In this document: piece by piece, positions 1 through 6,364 of the stretch
How positions within the stretch are numbered: the first letter of the stretch is position 1
Layout: the number at the start of each line of letters is the position of its first letter
NCBI GenBank assembly: GCA_011620465.1
Contig: WOZC01000140.1
Span: forward strand, 1-18,192
Direction: 5' to 3'
Source of the DNA: Anaerolineaceae bacterium
GTDB taxonomy: Bacteria > Chloroflexota > Anaerolineae > Anaerolineales > Anaerolineaceae
Length of the DNA stretch: 18,192 nt
Notes under the pieces: model-generated
The model's input: the letters and a program-made list of their open reading frames with translations, nothing else
What the model was told of the DNA's origin: nothing
Database searches by the model: none
Program-made: the position numbers and the translations under genes

Positions 1-2
1 CA

Positions 3-11
3 TGGTATACT
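3..11 (+). promoter_or_regulatory. Probable extended -10 promoter element of rpsB-tsf
   Basis: TGGTATACT is an extended -10 box (TGn plus TATACT, 5 of 6 to consensus). A -35 would lie outside the window. Transcription would start near 18 and give a leader of about 119 nt before rpsB. The same TGGTA core occurs in the metK and pdxS promoters of this window. Confidence 0.45.
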
Positions 12-51
12 TTCATCCGCTCCGTTGGAAGACGGGGACATTATTACACAC

Positions 52-117
52 GCCTCGGGTCAGATCTTCCCGCGTGCCCAAACAAGGGTTAGGAGGTTCG
101 CAAAACCGGGCGGAGGC
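52..117 (+). promoter_or_regulatory. Possible structured S2 leader upstream of rpsB
   Basis: A nested set of complementary segments lies in the rpsB leader: 52-56 with 113-117 (5 bp), 58-60 with 105-107, 66-70 with 92-96 (one G-U) and 77-79 with 86-88. Purine-rich AGGAGG (91-96) and CGGAGG (111-116) sit inside it, although neither is followed by a start codon; the true ribosome site AAGGAG is at 126-131. No U-run follows, so it is not a terminator. In several bacteria S2 represses its own mRNA through a leader; that role here is inference. Confidence 0.3.
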
Positions 118-136
118 ATAACGCAAAGGAGTTATC

Positions 137-1006
137 ATGCCAAATGTATCTATGAAAGCTCTCCTCGAGAGTGGTGTTCACTTCGGACACAGAACCAACA
201 AATGGAACCCCAAGATGCGCCCCTACATCTTCACCGAGCGCAATGGTATCCACATCATTGACCTGCAGCAAACTGTCAAGCTGCTTGAAGAAGCACACGA
301 CAAAGTCCGCGACACTGTCGCTGCTGGCGGCGCCATCCTTTTCGTCGGCACCAAGCGCCAGGCGCAGGAAACCATCCAGGCTGAAGCTGAACGCTGCGGC
401 ATGCCCTACGTCAACCAGCGCTGGCTGGGTGGCACCCTCACCAACTGGGTCACCATTCAACAGCGTATCGTCGAACTGACCCGCCTCGAGAAAATGTTCG
501 AGACCGGCGAAGTCAATCGTCTGACCAAAAAGGAAGGTCTCCTTCTCCAGCGCGAAATCGCCCGCCTCGAAACCCGTTTGAGCGGTCTGCGCAATATGAA
601 GACTCTGCCTGATTTGCTCTTCATCGTTGACATTGAACGTGAAGACACCGCCGTGCGTGAAGCTGTGTCCAAAGGCATCCCCGTCATTGCCATGGTCGAC
701 ACCAACTGCAATCCCTCCGATATCGATTACGTCATTCCTTCCAATGATGACGCCATCCGCGCCATCAAGCTGCTCATCGGTCATATGGCTGACGCAGTTA
801 TCGAAGGCAAGATGATGCGCAAAGATGAAGAAGTTGAAGAAGAAATCATCCCCACCCGCTCCGTGATCTCTCGCAAAATCGAGGACGAAGAAGAATTAAA
901 TGATGAAGAACTTCTGGGTGAGAGCACCCGCGCCAAGATCGTCTTTGAAAAGCACGTAGATGAAGAAGATGTCGATACCGTCATCGCTGAAGAAGACAAG
1001 GAATAA
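137..1006 (+). CDS. rpsB: 30S ribosomal protein S2
   Basis: Structural protein of the 30S subunit, bound on the back of the small subunit and needed for recruiting S1 where S1 exists. The 289-residue product opens with the S2 signature: a GVHFGHRTNKWNPKM segment, then FTERNGIHIIDLQ, followed by GGTLTNW near residue 95 and an IPVIAMVDTNCNP segment near residue 180. The start is fixed by AAGGAG at 126-131, five bases before ATG. Family members are usually about 230-260 residues; the excess here is a C-terminal tail from about residue 226, very rich in Glu and Asp. It is first in the rpsB-tsf-pyrH order common in bacteria. A long antisense frame over it is a codon-bias shadow. Confidence 0.98.
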   Translation: MPNVSMKALLESGVHFGHRTNKWNPKMRPYIFTERNGIHIIDLQQTVKLLEEAHDKVRDTVAAGGAILFVGTKRQAQETIQAEAERCGMPYVNQRWLGGTLTNWVTIQQRIVELTRLEKMFETGEVNRLTKKEGLLLQREIARLETRLSGLRNMKTLPDLLFIVDIEREDTAVREAVSKGIPVIAMVDTNCNPSDIDYVIPSNDDAIRAIKLLIGHMADAVIEGKMMRKDEEVEEEIIPTRSVISRKIEDEEELNDEELLGESTRAKIVFEKHVDEEDVDTVIAEEDKE

Positions 1007-1036
1007 TTAAGAGTAGCCATCTCGAAAGGACAAAAT

Positions 1037-1663
1037 ATGGAAATCACCATTGACATGATCAAAGAACTACGCGAAAAAACCGGCTGTGGCATCATGGATT
1101 GCCGTGCTGCCCTGCAAGTCTCTAACGGCGACATGGAAGCTGCCATCGTTGAACTGCGCGAAAAAGGTCTCAAAAAAGCTGAAAAACGCGCCAATCGCGA
1201 AGCTTCTGAAGGCCGTTTGGAAGTTTACATCCACAGCGAAGGTCGCCTGGTTGTACTGGTTGAAGTTAATTCCGAAACCGACTTTGTTGCCAAATCTGAT
1301 TCCTTCAAAGAACTTTCCCACGAGATAGCTCTGCAGATCGCTGCAGCCGCTCCCAAATACATCTCTGAAGCAGATGTCCCAGCCGAAGTGATCGAGGAAG
1401 AAAAAGCCATTATCACAACTCGTGTTCGCGAAGAAGGCAAACCCGAAGCGATCATCCCCAAGATCGTCGATGGATTTATGAAAAAATTCATGGACGAGAA
1501 TGTTCTGCTCAATCAGAAATATGTTCGTGATGAAAGCAAAACCATTGCTGACCTGATCAATGACAAAGTCGCGGCCTTGGGTGAGCGCGTGGTCGTCCGC
1601 CGCTTTGTGCGCTGGGCTTTAGGGGAAACCACCCCAGCTTCTACCGAAGAAGAAACCGTCTAA
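1037..1663 (+). CDS. tsf: Translation elongation factor Ts
   Basis: Nucleotide exchange factor that regenerates EF-Tu-GTP from EF-Tu-GDP in the cytoplasm. The 208-residue protein has the N-terminal UBA-like domain (residues 1-45, with LREKTGCGIMDCRAAL) and the central TDFVAK motif at residues 81-86, which contacts the EF-Tu nucleotide site. It is shorter than the roughly 280-residue E. coli protein and resembles the compact EF-Ts type with a single core subdomain, as in Thermus. AAAGGA at 1025-1030 lies six bases before ATG. It follows rpsB by 30 nt with no terminator between, so the two are probably cotranscribed; a strong terminator comes directly after it. Confidence 0.97.
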   Translation: MEITIDMIKELREKTGCGIMDCRAALQVSNGDMEAAIVELREKGLKKAEKRANREASEGRLEVYIHSEGRLVVLVEVNSETDFVAKSDSFKELSHEIALQIAAAAPKYISEADVPAEVIEEEKAIITTRVREEGKPEAIIPKIVDGFMKKFMDENVLLNQKYVRDESKTIADLINDKVAALGERVVVRRFVRWALGETTPASTEEETV

Positions 1664-1669
1664 CCATTC

Positions 1670-1699
1670 GAGAGCCAACCAAAAGTTGGCTCTCTTTTT
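1670..1699 (+). terminator. Intrinsic terminator after tsf
   Basis: A perfect 10-bp stem (1670-1679 with 1685-1694), a five-base loop and a TTTTT tract at 1695-1699. It ends only 28 nt before the pyrH start codon, so pyrH must rely on readthrough, an internal promoter or regulated antitermination. Confidence 0.88.
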
Positions 1700-1727
1700 G
1701 CAACTGTACAGAAAAATCGGAGGATCA

Positions 1728-2462
1728 ATGAGCGAAGAAAAACATGCCAATAGATATAATCGAATCCTGCTGAAACTCTCCGGCGAAGCCCTGGCTGAAC
1801 CAGGTGGTTTTGGCATCGCACCGGCGCAAGCCAGTCATATTGCCCAGTTAGTCAAAAACGTCTATGAAACCGGCGTTGATGTGGCTATCGTAATCGGTGC
1901 CGGTAACATCTGGCGTGGTGCCACCGGCGAAAATACCGGTATGGATCGTGCCACCGCAGATTACATGGGTATGCTTGCGACGATGATCAACGCGCTGGCA
2001 TTAATGGATGCCCTCGAAAAAATCGATGTGACCACCCGTGTGATGTCCGCTATCGAAATGCACACCGTTGCTGAACCCTACATCCGCCGCCGAGCCATCC
2101 GCCACCTCGAAAAAGGGCGTGTGGTCATCTTTGGTGGCGGGACGGGCAACCCTTACTTCTCCACAGACACTGCCGCTGCCTTGCGCGCCACTGAAATCGG
2201 AGCCGATGTAGTCATCAAAGCCACCAAGGTCGACGGCGTTTACGATCGCGACCCAAAGATCTTCCCGGATGCTGTCCGCTTCGATCGTCTTACCCACATC
2301 GAGGCTATCAGCCAGCGTCTTAACGTGATGGACAGTACTGCCATCTCGTTATGCATGGATAACAACATGCCAATTCTGGTACTCAATCTGTGGGAGCCTG
2401 GCATGCTTATGGCTGCCATCCATGGCGAACCCGTTGGCACATTAGTGACGATGGAAGGTTAA
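1728..2462 (+). CDS. pyrH: Uridylate kinase (UMP kinase)
   Basis: Phosphorylates UMP to UDP with ATP, a step in de novo pyrimidine nucleotide synthesis; a cytoplasmic hexamer of the amino-acid kinase fold. Visible in the 244-residue product: KLSGEAL at residues 16-22, GAGNIWRG at 57-64, RATADYMGMLAT near 74, GGGTGNPYFSTDTAAALRA near 142 and VDGVYDRDPK near 176. The start is the ATG at 1728, preceded by GGAGGA at 1719-1724; the frame stays open upstream to a TTG at 1686, but that lies inside the tsf terminator and is not credible. Length is normal. No clear terminator follows. Confidence 0.97.
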   Translation: MSEEKHANRYNRILLKLSGEALAEPGGFGIAPAQASHIAQLVKNVYETGVDVAIVIGAGNIWRGATGENTGMDRATADYMGMLATMINALALMDALEKIDVTTRVMSAIEMHTVAEPYIRRRAIRHLEKGRVVIFGGGTGNPYFSTDTAAALRATEIGADVVIKATKVDGVYDRDPKIFPDAVRFDRLTHIEAISQRLNVMDSTAISLCMDNNMPILVLNLWEPGMLMAAIHGEPVGTLVTMEG

Positions 2463-2471
2463 CCCGAGTAC

Positions 2472-2492
2472 TACTCTTGTGTATTACTCTTG
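2472..2492 (+). repeat. Direct repeat TACTCTTG x2 overlapping the metK -35
   Basis: TACTCTTG occurs at 2472-2479 and 2485-2492, start to start 13 nt. The second copy overlaps the proposed -35 element at 2490-2495. It could be a regulator site or chance. Confidence 0.3.
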
Positions 2493-2518
2493 CAAATCCA
2501 CAGTCAATGTGGTATAAA
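2490..2518 (+). promoter_or_regulatory. Promoter of the SAM riboswitch-metK unit
   Basis: TTGCAA (2490-2495, 4 of 6 to the -35 consensus), 17-bp spacer, then TATAAA (2513-2518), with TG at 2510-2511 making an extended -10. Transcription is expected to start near 2525, about 20 nt before the aptamer. Confidence 0.65.
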
Positions 2519-2542
2519 ATGCTCTAATTACAGCCCTTGCGG

Positions 2543-2642
<100 letters not shown>

Positions 2643-2661
2643 GCTAAAGCATACCACGCGG

Positions 2662-2690
2662 AATGCCCCTCACTTGCAGGGGCATTTTTT
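2662..2690 (+). terminator. Riboswitch expression-platform terminator before metK
   Basis: AATGCCCCT (2662-2670) pairs with AGGGGCATT (2678-2686) around a seven-base loop, and a six-T tract runs 2685-2690. The 5' arm is also complementary to the 3' strand of riboswitch P1, which makes the mutually exclusive antiterminator. This is a transcriptional OFF switch when SAM is abundant. Confidence 0.9.
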
Positions 2691-2709
2691 ATAACCTGAG
2701 GAGGTAAAT

Positions 2710-3948
2710 TTGACAACTACATTTATGAATTCACCTAAATATCTGTTCACTTCTGAATCGGTGACCGAAGGTCATCCCGATAAGATTTGTGACCAAATCA
2801 GCGACGCCATCCTGGATGCAATGATCAAGGAAGACAAATCCAGCCGTGTGGCTTGCGAGACCGCTATTAAAACCGGCTTTGTACTCACTTATGGCGAAGT
2901 CACCACCAAAACCTATGTTGATATCGACGCCCTTGTGCGCGAAGTCGTCAATGATATCGGTTACGATCGCGGTAAAAAAGGCTTCGATGGCACGACCTGC
3001 GGTGTTTTGGTGGCGCTTGCCAACCAATCACCCGATATTGCCCAGGGTGTCGACCGAAACGGACGCACCGAACCTTCCATCTTTTCTGAAGAGTACATTG
3101 CTGCCGGTGGTGCTGGCGACCAGGGCATGATGTTTGGTTATGCCTGCGACGAAACCGAAACCCTCATGCCCATGCCCATCTACTACGCACATAAACTTAC
3201 CCGCCGAATGGCTGAAGTGCGGAAAAATGGTACCCTCGGCTGGATGTACCCAGATGGTAAGAGCCAGGTTACCGTTGAATATCACTACGGAAAACCAGTT
3301 CGCATCCACACCATCGTCATCTCCAGCCAGCATGCTGACCGGTTCGAAGATGTTGAGTTGAGCAACGAGCGCATCCGCGCCGATGTGATCGAACACGTCA
3401 TCAAACCCATCATCCCTTGTGAACTAATCGATGAAGATACCAAAATTTATGTCAACCCCACCGGTCGCTTTGTTATTGGCGGACCCATGGGAGATGCCGG
3501 TCTGACCGGGCGCAAGATCATCGTCGACACCTACGGCGGCATGGGTCGCCATGGCGGCGGTGCCTTTAGCGGAAAAGATCCGACAAAAGTCGATCGCTCT
3601 GCTGCCTACGCTGCCCGCTGGGTCGCTAAAAACGTGGTTGCCGCTGGCTTAGCCTCCCGCTGCGAAGTTCAGCTCTCGTATGCCATCGGCGTCCCTGAAC
3701 CCTTGAACATCAACGTCGAAACCTTTGGAACCGGCAATGTTGATGATGATAAGATTGCTGAAGCGATCAGCCAGGTTTTTGACCTGCGCCCCCGCGCCAT
3801 CATCCGCGATCTCGACCTGCTCCGCCCGATTTACCGTCAACTTGCCAGCTACGGTCACTTCGGTCGTGATGACCTCGATCTGACCTGGGAAAAAACCAAC
3901 AAAGTCGATGCCTTGCGTGCTGCCGTTAATCTTCTCAGCGTAGCATAA
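2710..3948 (+). CDS. metK: S-adenosylmethionine synthetase
   Basis: Makes S-adenosylmethionine from ATP and methionine, in the cytoplasm, supplying methylation and polyamine pathways. The 412-residue product shows GHPDKICDQ at residues 21-29, GAGDQGMMFGYA at 134-145 and the P-loop-like GGGAFSGKDPTKVDRS at 282-297, all family hallmarks. The start is TTG at 2710: GAGGAGGT at 2698-2705 is ideally spaced for it, while the next in-frame ATG (2725) is about 20 nt further on. The protein is slightly longer than the 384-residue E. coli enzyme. It is controlled by the SAM-I riboswitch directly upstream and closed by a strong terminator, so it is monocistronic. The weak start codon may add a further limit on expression. 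Confidence 0.98.
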   Translation: MTTTFMNSPKYLFTSESVTEGHPDKICDQISDAILDAMIKEDKSSRVACETAIKTGFVLTYGEVTTKTYVDIDALVREVVNDIGYDRGKKGFDGTTCGVLVALANQSPDIAQGVDRNGRTEPSIFSEEYIAAGGAGDQGMMFGYACDETETLMPMPIYYAHKLTRRMAEVRKNGTLGWMYPDGKSQVTVEYHYGKPVRIHTIVISSQHADRFEDVELSNERIRADVIEHVIKPIIPCELIDEDTKIYVNPTGRFVIGGPMGDAGLTGRKIIVDTYGGMGRHGGGAFSGKDPTKVDRSAAYAARWVAKNVVAAGLASRCEVQLSYAIGVPEPLNINVETFGTGNVDDDKIAEAISQVFDLRPRAIIRDLDLLRPIYRQLASYGHFGRDDLDLTWEKTNKVDALRAAVNLLSVA

Positions 3949-3976
3949 GCTCCTTCGTAAAATCAAGCTATCGAAT

Positions 3977-4009
3977 AAAGAAGCAGACTTGATTGTCTGC
4001 TTCTTTTTT
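3977..4009 (+). terminator. Intrinsic terminator of metK
   Basis: A perfect 12-bp stem (3977-3988 with 3995-4006), TTGATT loop and a T tract at 4004-4009. It begins 28 nt after the metK stop. Confidence 0.9.
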
Positions 4010-4033
4010 GTATGAACTCTTTCCGACTCTGGC

Positions 4034-4060
4034 TCGACATTACCTTCACAAAAATATACT
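4034..4060 (+). promoter_or_regulatory. Weak candidate promoter before the broken surface-protein gene
   Basis: TCGACA (4034-4039, 5 of 6 to -35) and TATACT (4055-4060, 5 of 6 to -10), but with a short 15-bp spacer. The ATG at 4072 is only 12 nt past the -10, so the transcript would be leaderless or nearly so; no Shine-Dalgarno is visible. Confidence 0.3.
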
Positions 4061-4071
4061 GTTCTTCTCAA

Positions 4072-4522
4072 ATGAAACGAAAACGAAGCTTTGTGATCTT
4101 AGTCTTGAGTGTGCTTTTTCTACTCTCAGCCACTTTGATGGTCAATTTTGGCTTGGGCTATTTTGAAGAGAAAAACCAGCCCCTGCCTCAGATGACCCAA
4201 CCAGGCTGATAGCATCGTTGCGTTTATGGCAGCTTCTACGCCTGCAAACACCCCAGAAGCGCTTACGTGATTGACAATTACACCAAACCCTGTATCAACA
4301 GAAACCACCCCGAATCCAACTTCGACAACAGCCCCAACTGATCCTACCGATACTGCTGTAAACATGACCCTAATTGTGACAGCAACATTCTATGTGCCAA
4401 ATACAGGTCGGGAAGACAACTTCTTTGGTCCCGGCTCAATAATCACAGGATTGGCTACGCTAGGTTTCGGTCTCGCCTTGAACCAAATATTGCGAAAAAC
4501 ATACACTACCAAGCGTGAGTAA
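4072..4522 (+). pseudogene. Broken gene for a small sortase-substrate-like surface protein
   Basis: Two adjoining frames read as one protein of about 150 residues. The first (4072-4209) gives a basic N-terminus (MKRKR) and a hydrophobic segment ending at NFGLGYF, then stops at TGA 4207-4209. One base along, the next frame continues with ADSIVAFMAASTPANTPEALT, meets TGA at 4268-4270, and resumes with a Thr/Pro-rich linker, VPNTG, the hydrophobic GSIITGLATLGFGLAL and a basic tail RKTYTTKRE ending at 4522. That order (signal, Thr/Pro stalk, LPxTG-like motif, membrane segment, positive tail) is the layout of sortase-anchored proteins. Removing one C from CCC at 4196-4198 joins the first two parts. 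Either the gene is decaying or there are sequencing errors. No sortase gene is in the window. Confidence 0.5.
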
Positions 4523-4724
4523 TTTGCAGAAAGTATTCCAAAAAAAATTGGTGATCAAGAGGATTATTATCGCTTATCTTTTAGCGTTGCTCTTACGTGG
4601 TTCCCAGATTATTGATATTGACCTTGAGCCGCAGCAAGATTCGAATGGAAAACGGACAAGCCCACGTCCGACTTATCTTGCATCACTAATCTGGCTGTTT
4701 TGTTTGAATGGAAACAATTGCTGA
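4515..4724 (+). CDS. Doubtful small ORF with one hydrophobic segment
   Basis: A GTG-started frame of 69 codons that overlaps the end of the preceding broken gene by 8 nt. It has a basic N-terminus, one hydrophobic stretch (IIIAYLLALLL) and no recognisable domain. No ribosome site is evident. It ends just before the converging probable anti-sigma gene. It may be a decayed remnant of a membrane protein or merely an open frame. Confidence 0.2.
   Translation: MSNLQKVFQKKLVIKRIIIAYLLALLLRGSQIIDIDLEPQQDSNGKRTSPRPTYLASLIWLFCLNGNNC
4649..4670 (-). terminator. Possible terminator of the sigma/anti-sigma operon
   Basis: On the minus strand CGGAC (4670-4666) pairs with GTCCG (4657-4653) around an eight-base loop, followed by TTTT (4652-4649). 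The stem is only five GC-rich pairs. It lies about 58 nt past the stop of the probable anti-sigma gene. Confidence 0.35.
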
Positions 4725-4727
4725 GAC

Positions 4728-5696
4728 TTATCTTTTGAATTTCAGATACCACCAGACCAAACCAAAAACCAGCGCAGCGGCGACCAAACCGATCCTGACC
4801 TGAATTGGTACGATCGACTTACTTTCAGACTCTTGTCCAGTTCGAGTCTCTTCTTCAGAGGGCAGTTCGAGTTGAGTGTCATTTGAATCGGGTGTCATCT
4901 TCAATATAGTCCCCGCCTTTTCCGTGTCAATACCGTAGATCCTGGGGGCTTCGTGCTCCAATGGAATTGGCGTTGCCATCAAGCTTTCTTGCGATGGAAC
5001 CTCTTGTTCCGGGATGGCTTCTTCGGGAAAGGCGCTGACCGCACCATCCATGGCAGTCTCCGGGGCAATCTCGCCAGCACCTGCTCCTTCTAACGCCATC
5101 TCTTCTGAGTAAAAAACGTTCGGGTTGATGTAGATGTTTATGCTAACGCCGCCGGCTTCGGCAACTCCACCGCCGCCTCCACCGCCCTTTCCGCCGATCC
5201 CTCCGAGCCCAGTCGCCCCATAACCCCAATTCAGCAGGTAGATTGGTGCGGACGCCATTGTTTTGATACCTGCTTCCTCTCCGGTGTTGGAGGCGACTGA
5301 GGAATCCTCCTGAACAGCATAGGTCTGGGGGTTATCAGAGCTCATAGGTACGGTCAGTGAAACATTGCGGAAGATCAATTCACTGCCGAAGATCACTGCA
5401 ACCAGCAAAGCGGAGATCAAACTTGCCCAGCCAAACACGGGCTGCAAAAAGCCGGCTCGTTTTGCCTTACGGGCTTCAACGCGAGTCAGAGTGAAATTAC
5501 GAGGAACCTTGTAGCAAGGCAACTGCTCCATAGCATCCTTGAGCCGCCTTTGCTGTTGAAAAAGGGTAGTCAGATAGGGACATTCGGTTAACCGCTTGTT
5601 GAACTCGGCTTGCTCCTGGGGTGTCAGAGCATGGTCGAGAGCAATATTCAATAGTTCCAGGTCCCTGGAGGTAACATTTTCTTGCCTAATCATCAT
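4728..5696 (-). CDS. Probable anti-sigma factor, two membrane segments, Gly-rich outer region
   Basis: Likely holds the cotranscribed ECF sigma factor inactive at the membrane. Of 322 residues, 1-60 are a short helical cytoplasmic domain resembling anti-sigma N-termini (ALTPQEQAEFNKRL), but the zinc motif HxxxCxxC of the ZAS type is missing; only C39 and C61 are nearby. A hydrophobic segment lies at about 87-109, then an outer region with a Gly run (about 164-178) and many Glu, Pro and Thr, then a second hydrophobic segment at about 298-318 and a basic KFKR end. It overlaps the sigma stop by 11 nt, implying coupled translation. Two ATGs are adjacent (5696, 5693); AGGA suits the second better (5 nt). 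Function is inferred from topology and context, since sequence similarity to known anti-sigma factors is slight. Confidence 0.7.
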   Translation of the reverse strand: MMIRQENVTSRDLELLNIALDHALTPQEQAEFNKRLTECPYLTTLFQQQRRLKDAMEQLPCYKVPRNFTLTRVEARKAKRAGFLQPVFGWASLISALLVAVIFGSELIFRNVSLTVPMSSDNPQTYAVQEDSSVASNTGEEAGIKTMASAPIYLLNWGYGATGLGGIGGKGGGGGGGVAEAGGVSINIYINPNVFYSEEMALEGAGAGEIAPETAMDGAVSAFPEEAIPEQEVPSQESLMATPIPLEHEAPRIYGIDTEKAGTILKMTPDSNDTQLELPSEEETRTGQESESKSIVPIQVRIGLVAAALVFGLVWWYLKFKR

Positions 5697-6297
5697 CTTC
5701 CTCGTTATTTAGACGGAATTGATCAGGTAAAAGTTCCCCGGTTAACTTCAAACATTCCTGCATCTTTAAACGCGCCCGGCTCAGCCGGCTTTTCACCGTT
5801 CCCACAGGGCTTTGAATTACCTCTGCAACGGTTTCATAATCCTCCCCCGACACATCCACCATCACCATTACAACCCGATGCTTCTGATTGAGCTTGTTGA
5901 GGCAATCCTGGATCGCTTTTTCGAGCTGGGCATTCATTATTGTTTCTTCCAGCCCCAACGACTTGTCAGCGATCCATTCGGGTGACTCAATTGGCTCACT
6001 CTCATCCGTTTCCGGTTCAAGGCTTACAGTTGGACGGCGTTTTTGTTTACGCAGTTCGTCATAACAGGCATTCGTGACAATCCGCAAAAACCATGCTTTA
6101 AACGACCCTCCCCGGTAGCTATCCAGTTTTCGATACATGGAGATGACCGCATCCTGGGTGGCATCAGCCGCGGCGGCTTCATCCGCCATGATGCGGTAAG
6201 CAACGTTATAAGCAAGTTCCTGGTATGTCAATACTAACTGGTTAAAAGCATCCAGATCGCCATCCACAGCCTTTTCGATCAGAATTGACTCGTCCAT
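5686..6297 (-). CDS. ECF-type RNA polymerase sigma factor (sigma-70 family)
   Basis: Directs RNA polymerase to a dedicated stress or envelope regulon. The 203-residue product has the two ECF domains: sigma-2 at about residues 20-88 (ELAYNVAYRIMAD, then DATQDAVISMYRKLDSYRGG and FKAWFLRIVTNACYDELR) and sigma-4 at about 124-182 with the helix-turn-helix YETVAEVIQSPVGTVKSRLSRAR. The acidic linker between them is ordinary. It overlaps the probable anti-sigma gene by 11 nt. No Shine-Dalgarno precedes the ATG; the upstream bases are an AT alternation, so initiation may be leaderless or weak. ECF genes are often autoregulated; no clear ECF-type promoter could be assigned. Confidence 0.93.
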   Translation of the reverse strand: MDESILIEKAVDGDLDAFNQLVLTYQELAYNVAYRIMADEAAAADATQDAVISMYRKLDSYRGGSFKAWFLRIVTNACYDELRKQKRRPTVSLEPETDESEPIESPEWIADKSLGLEETIMNAQLEKAIQDCLNKLNQKHRVVMVMVDVSGEDYETVAEVIQSPVGTVKSRLSRARLKMQECLKLTGELLPDQFRLNNEEDDD

Positions 6298-6364
6298 AAA
6301 TATATATGTTGCAAGTCCTGAGCCAATAAGATACCGACTTTTCTAACTTCAATTTTAATAAAAA

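Noticed and set aside
89..784. 231-codon open frame antisense to rpsB
   Set aside because: It mirrors the strongly biased codons of rpsB, has no recognisable domain and no ribosome site; S2 on the plus strand is certain.
1686..1727. TTG start for pyrH 14 codons upstream
   Set aside because: It falls inside the tsf terminator stem, and GGAGGA is correctly placed for the ATG at 1728.
4126..4365. 79-codon minus-strand frame rich in Val and Gly
   Set aside because: It is the complement of the Thr/Pro-rich stalk on the plus strand, which predicts exactly such a Gly/Val shadow.
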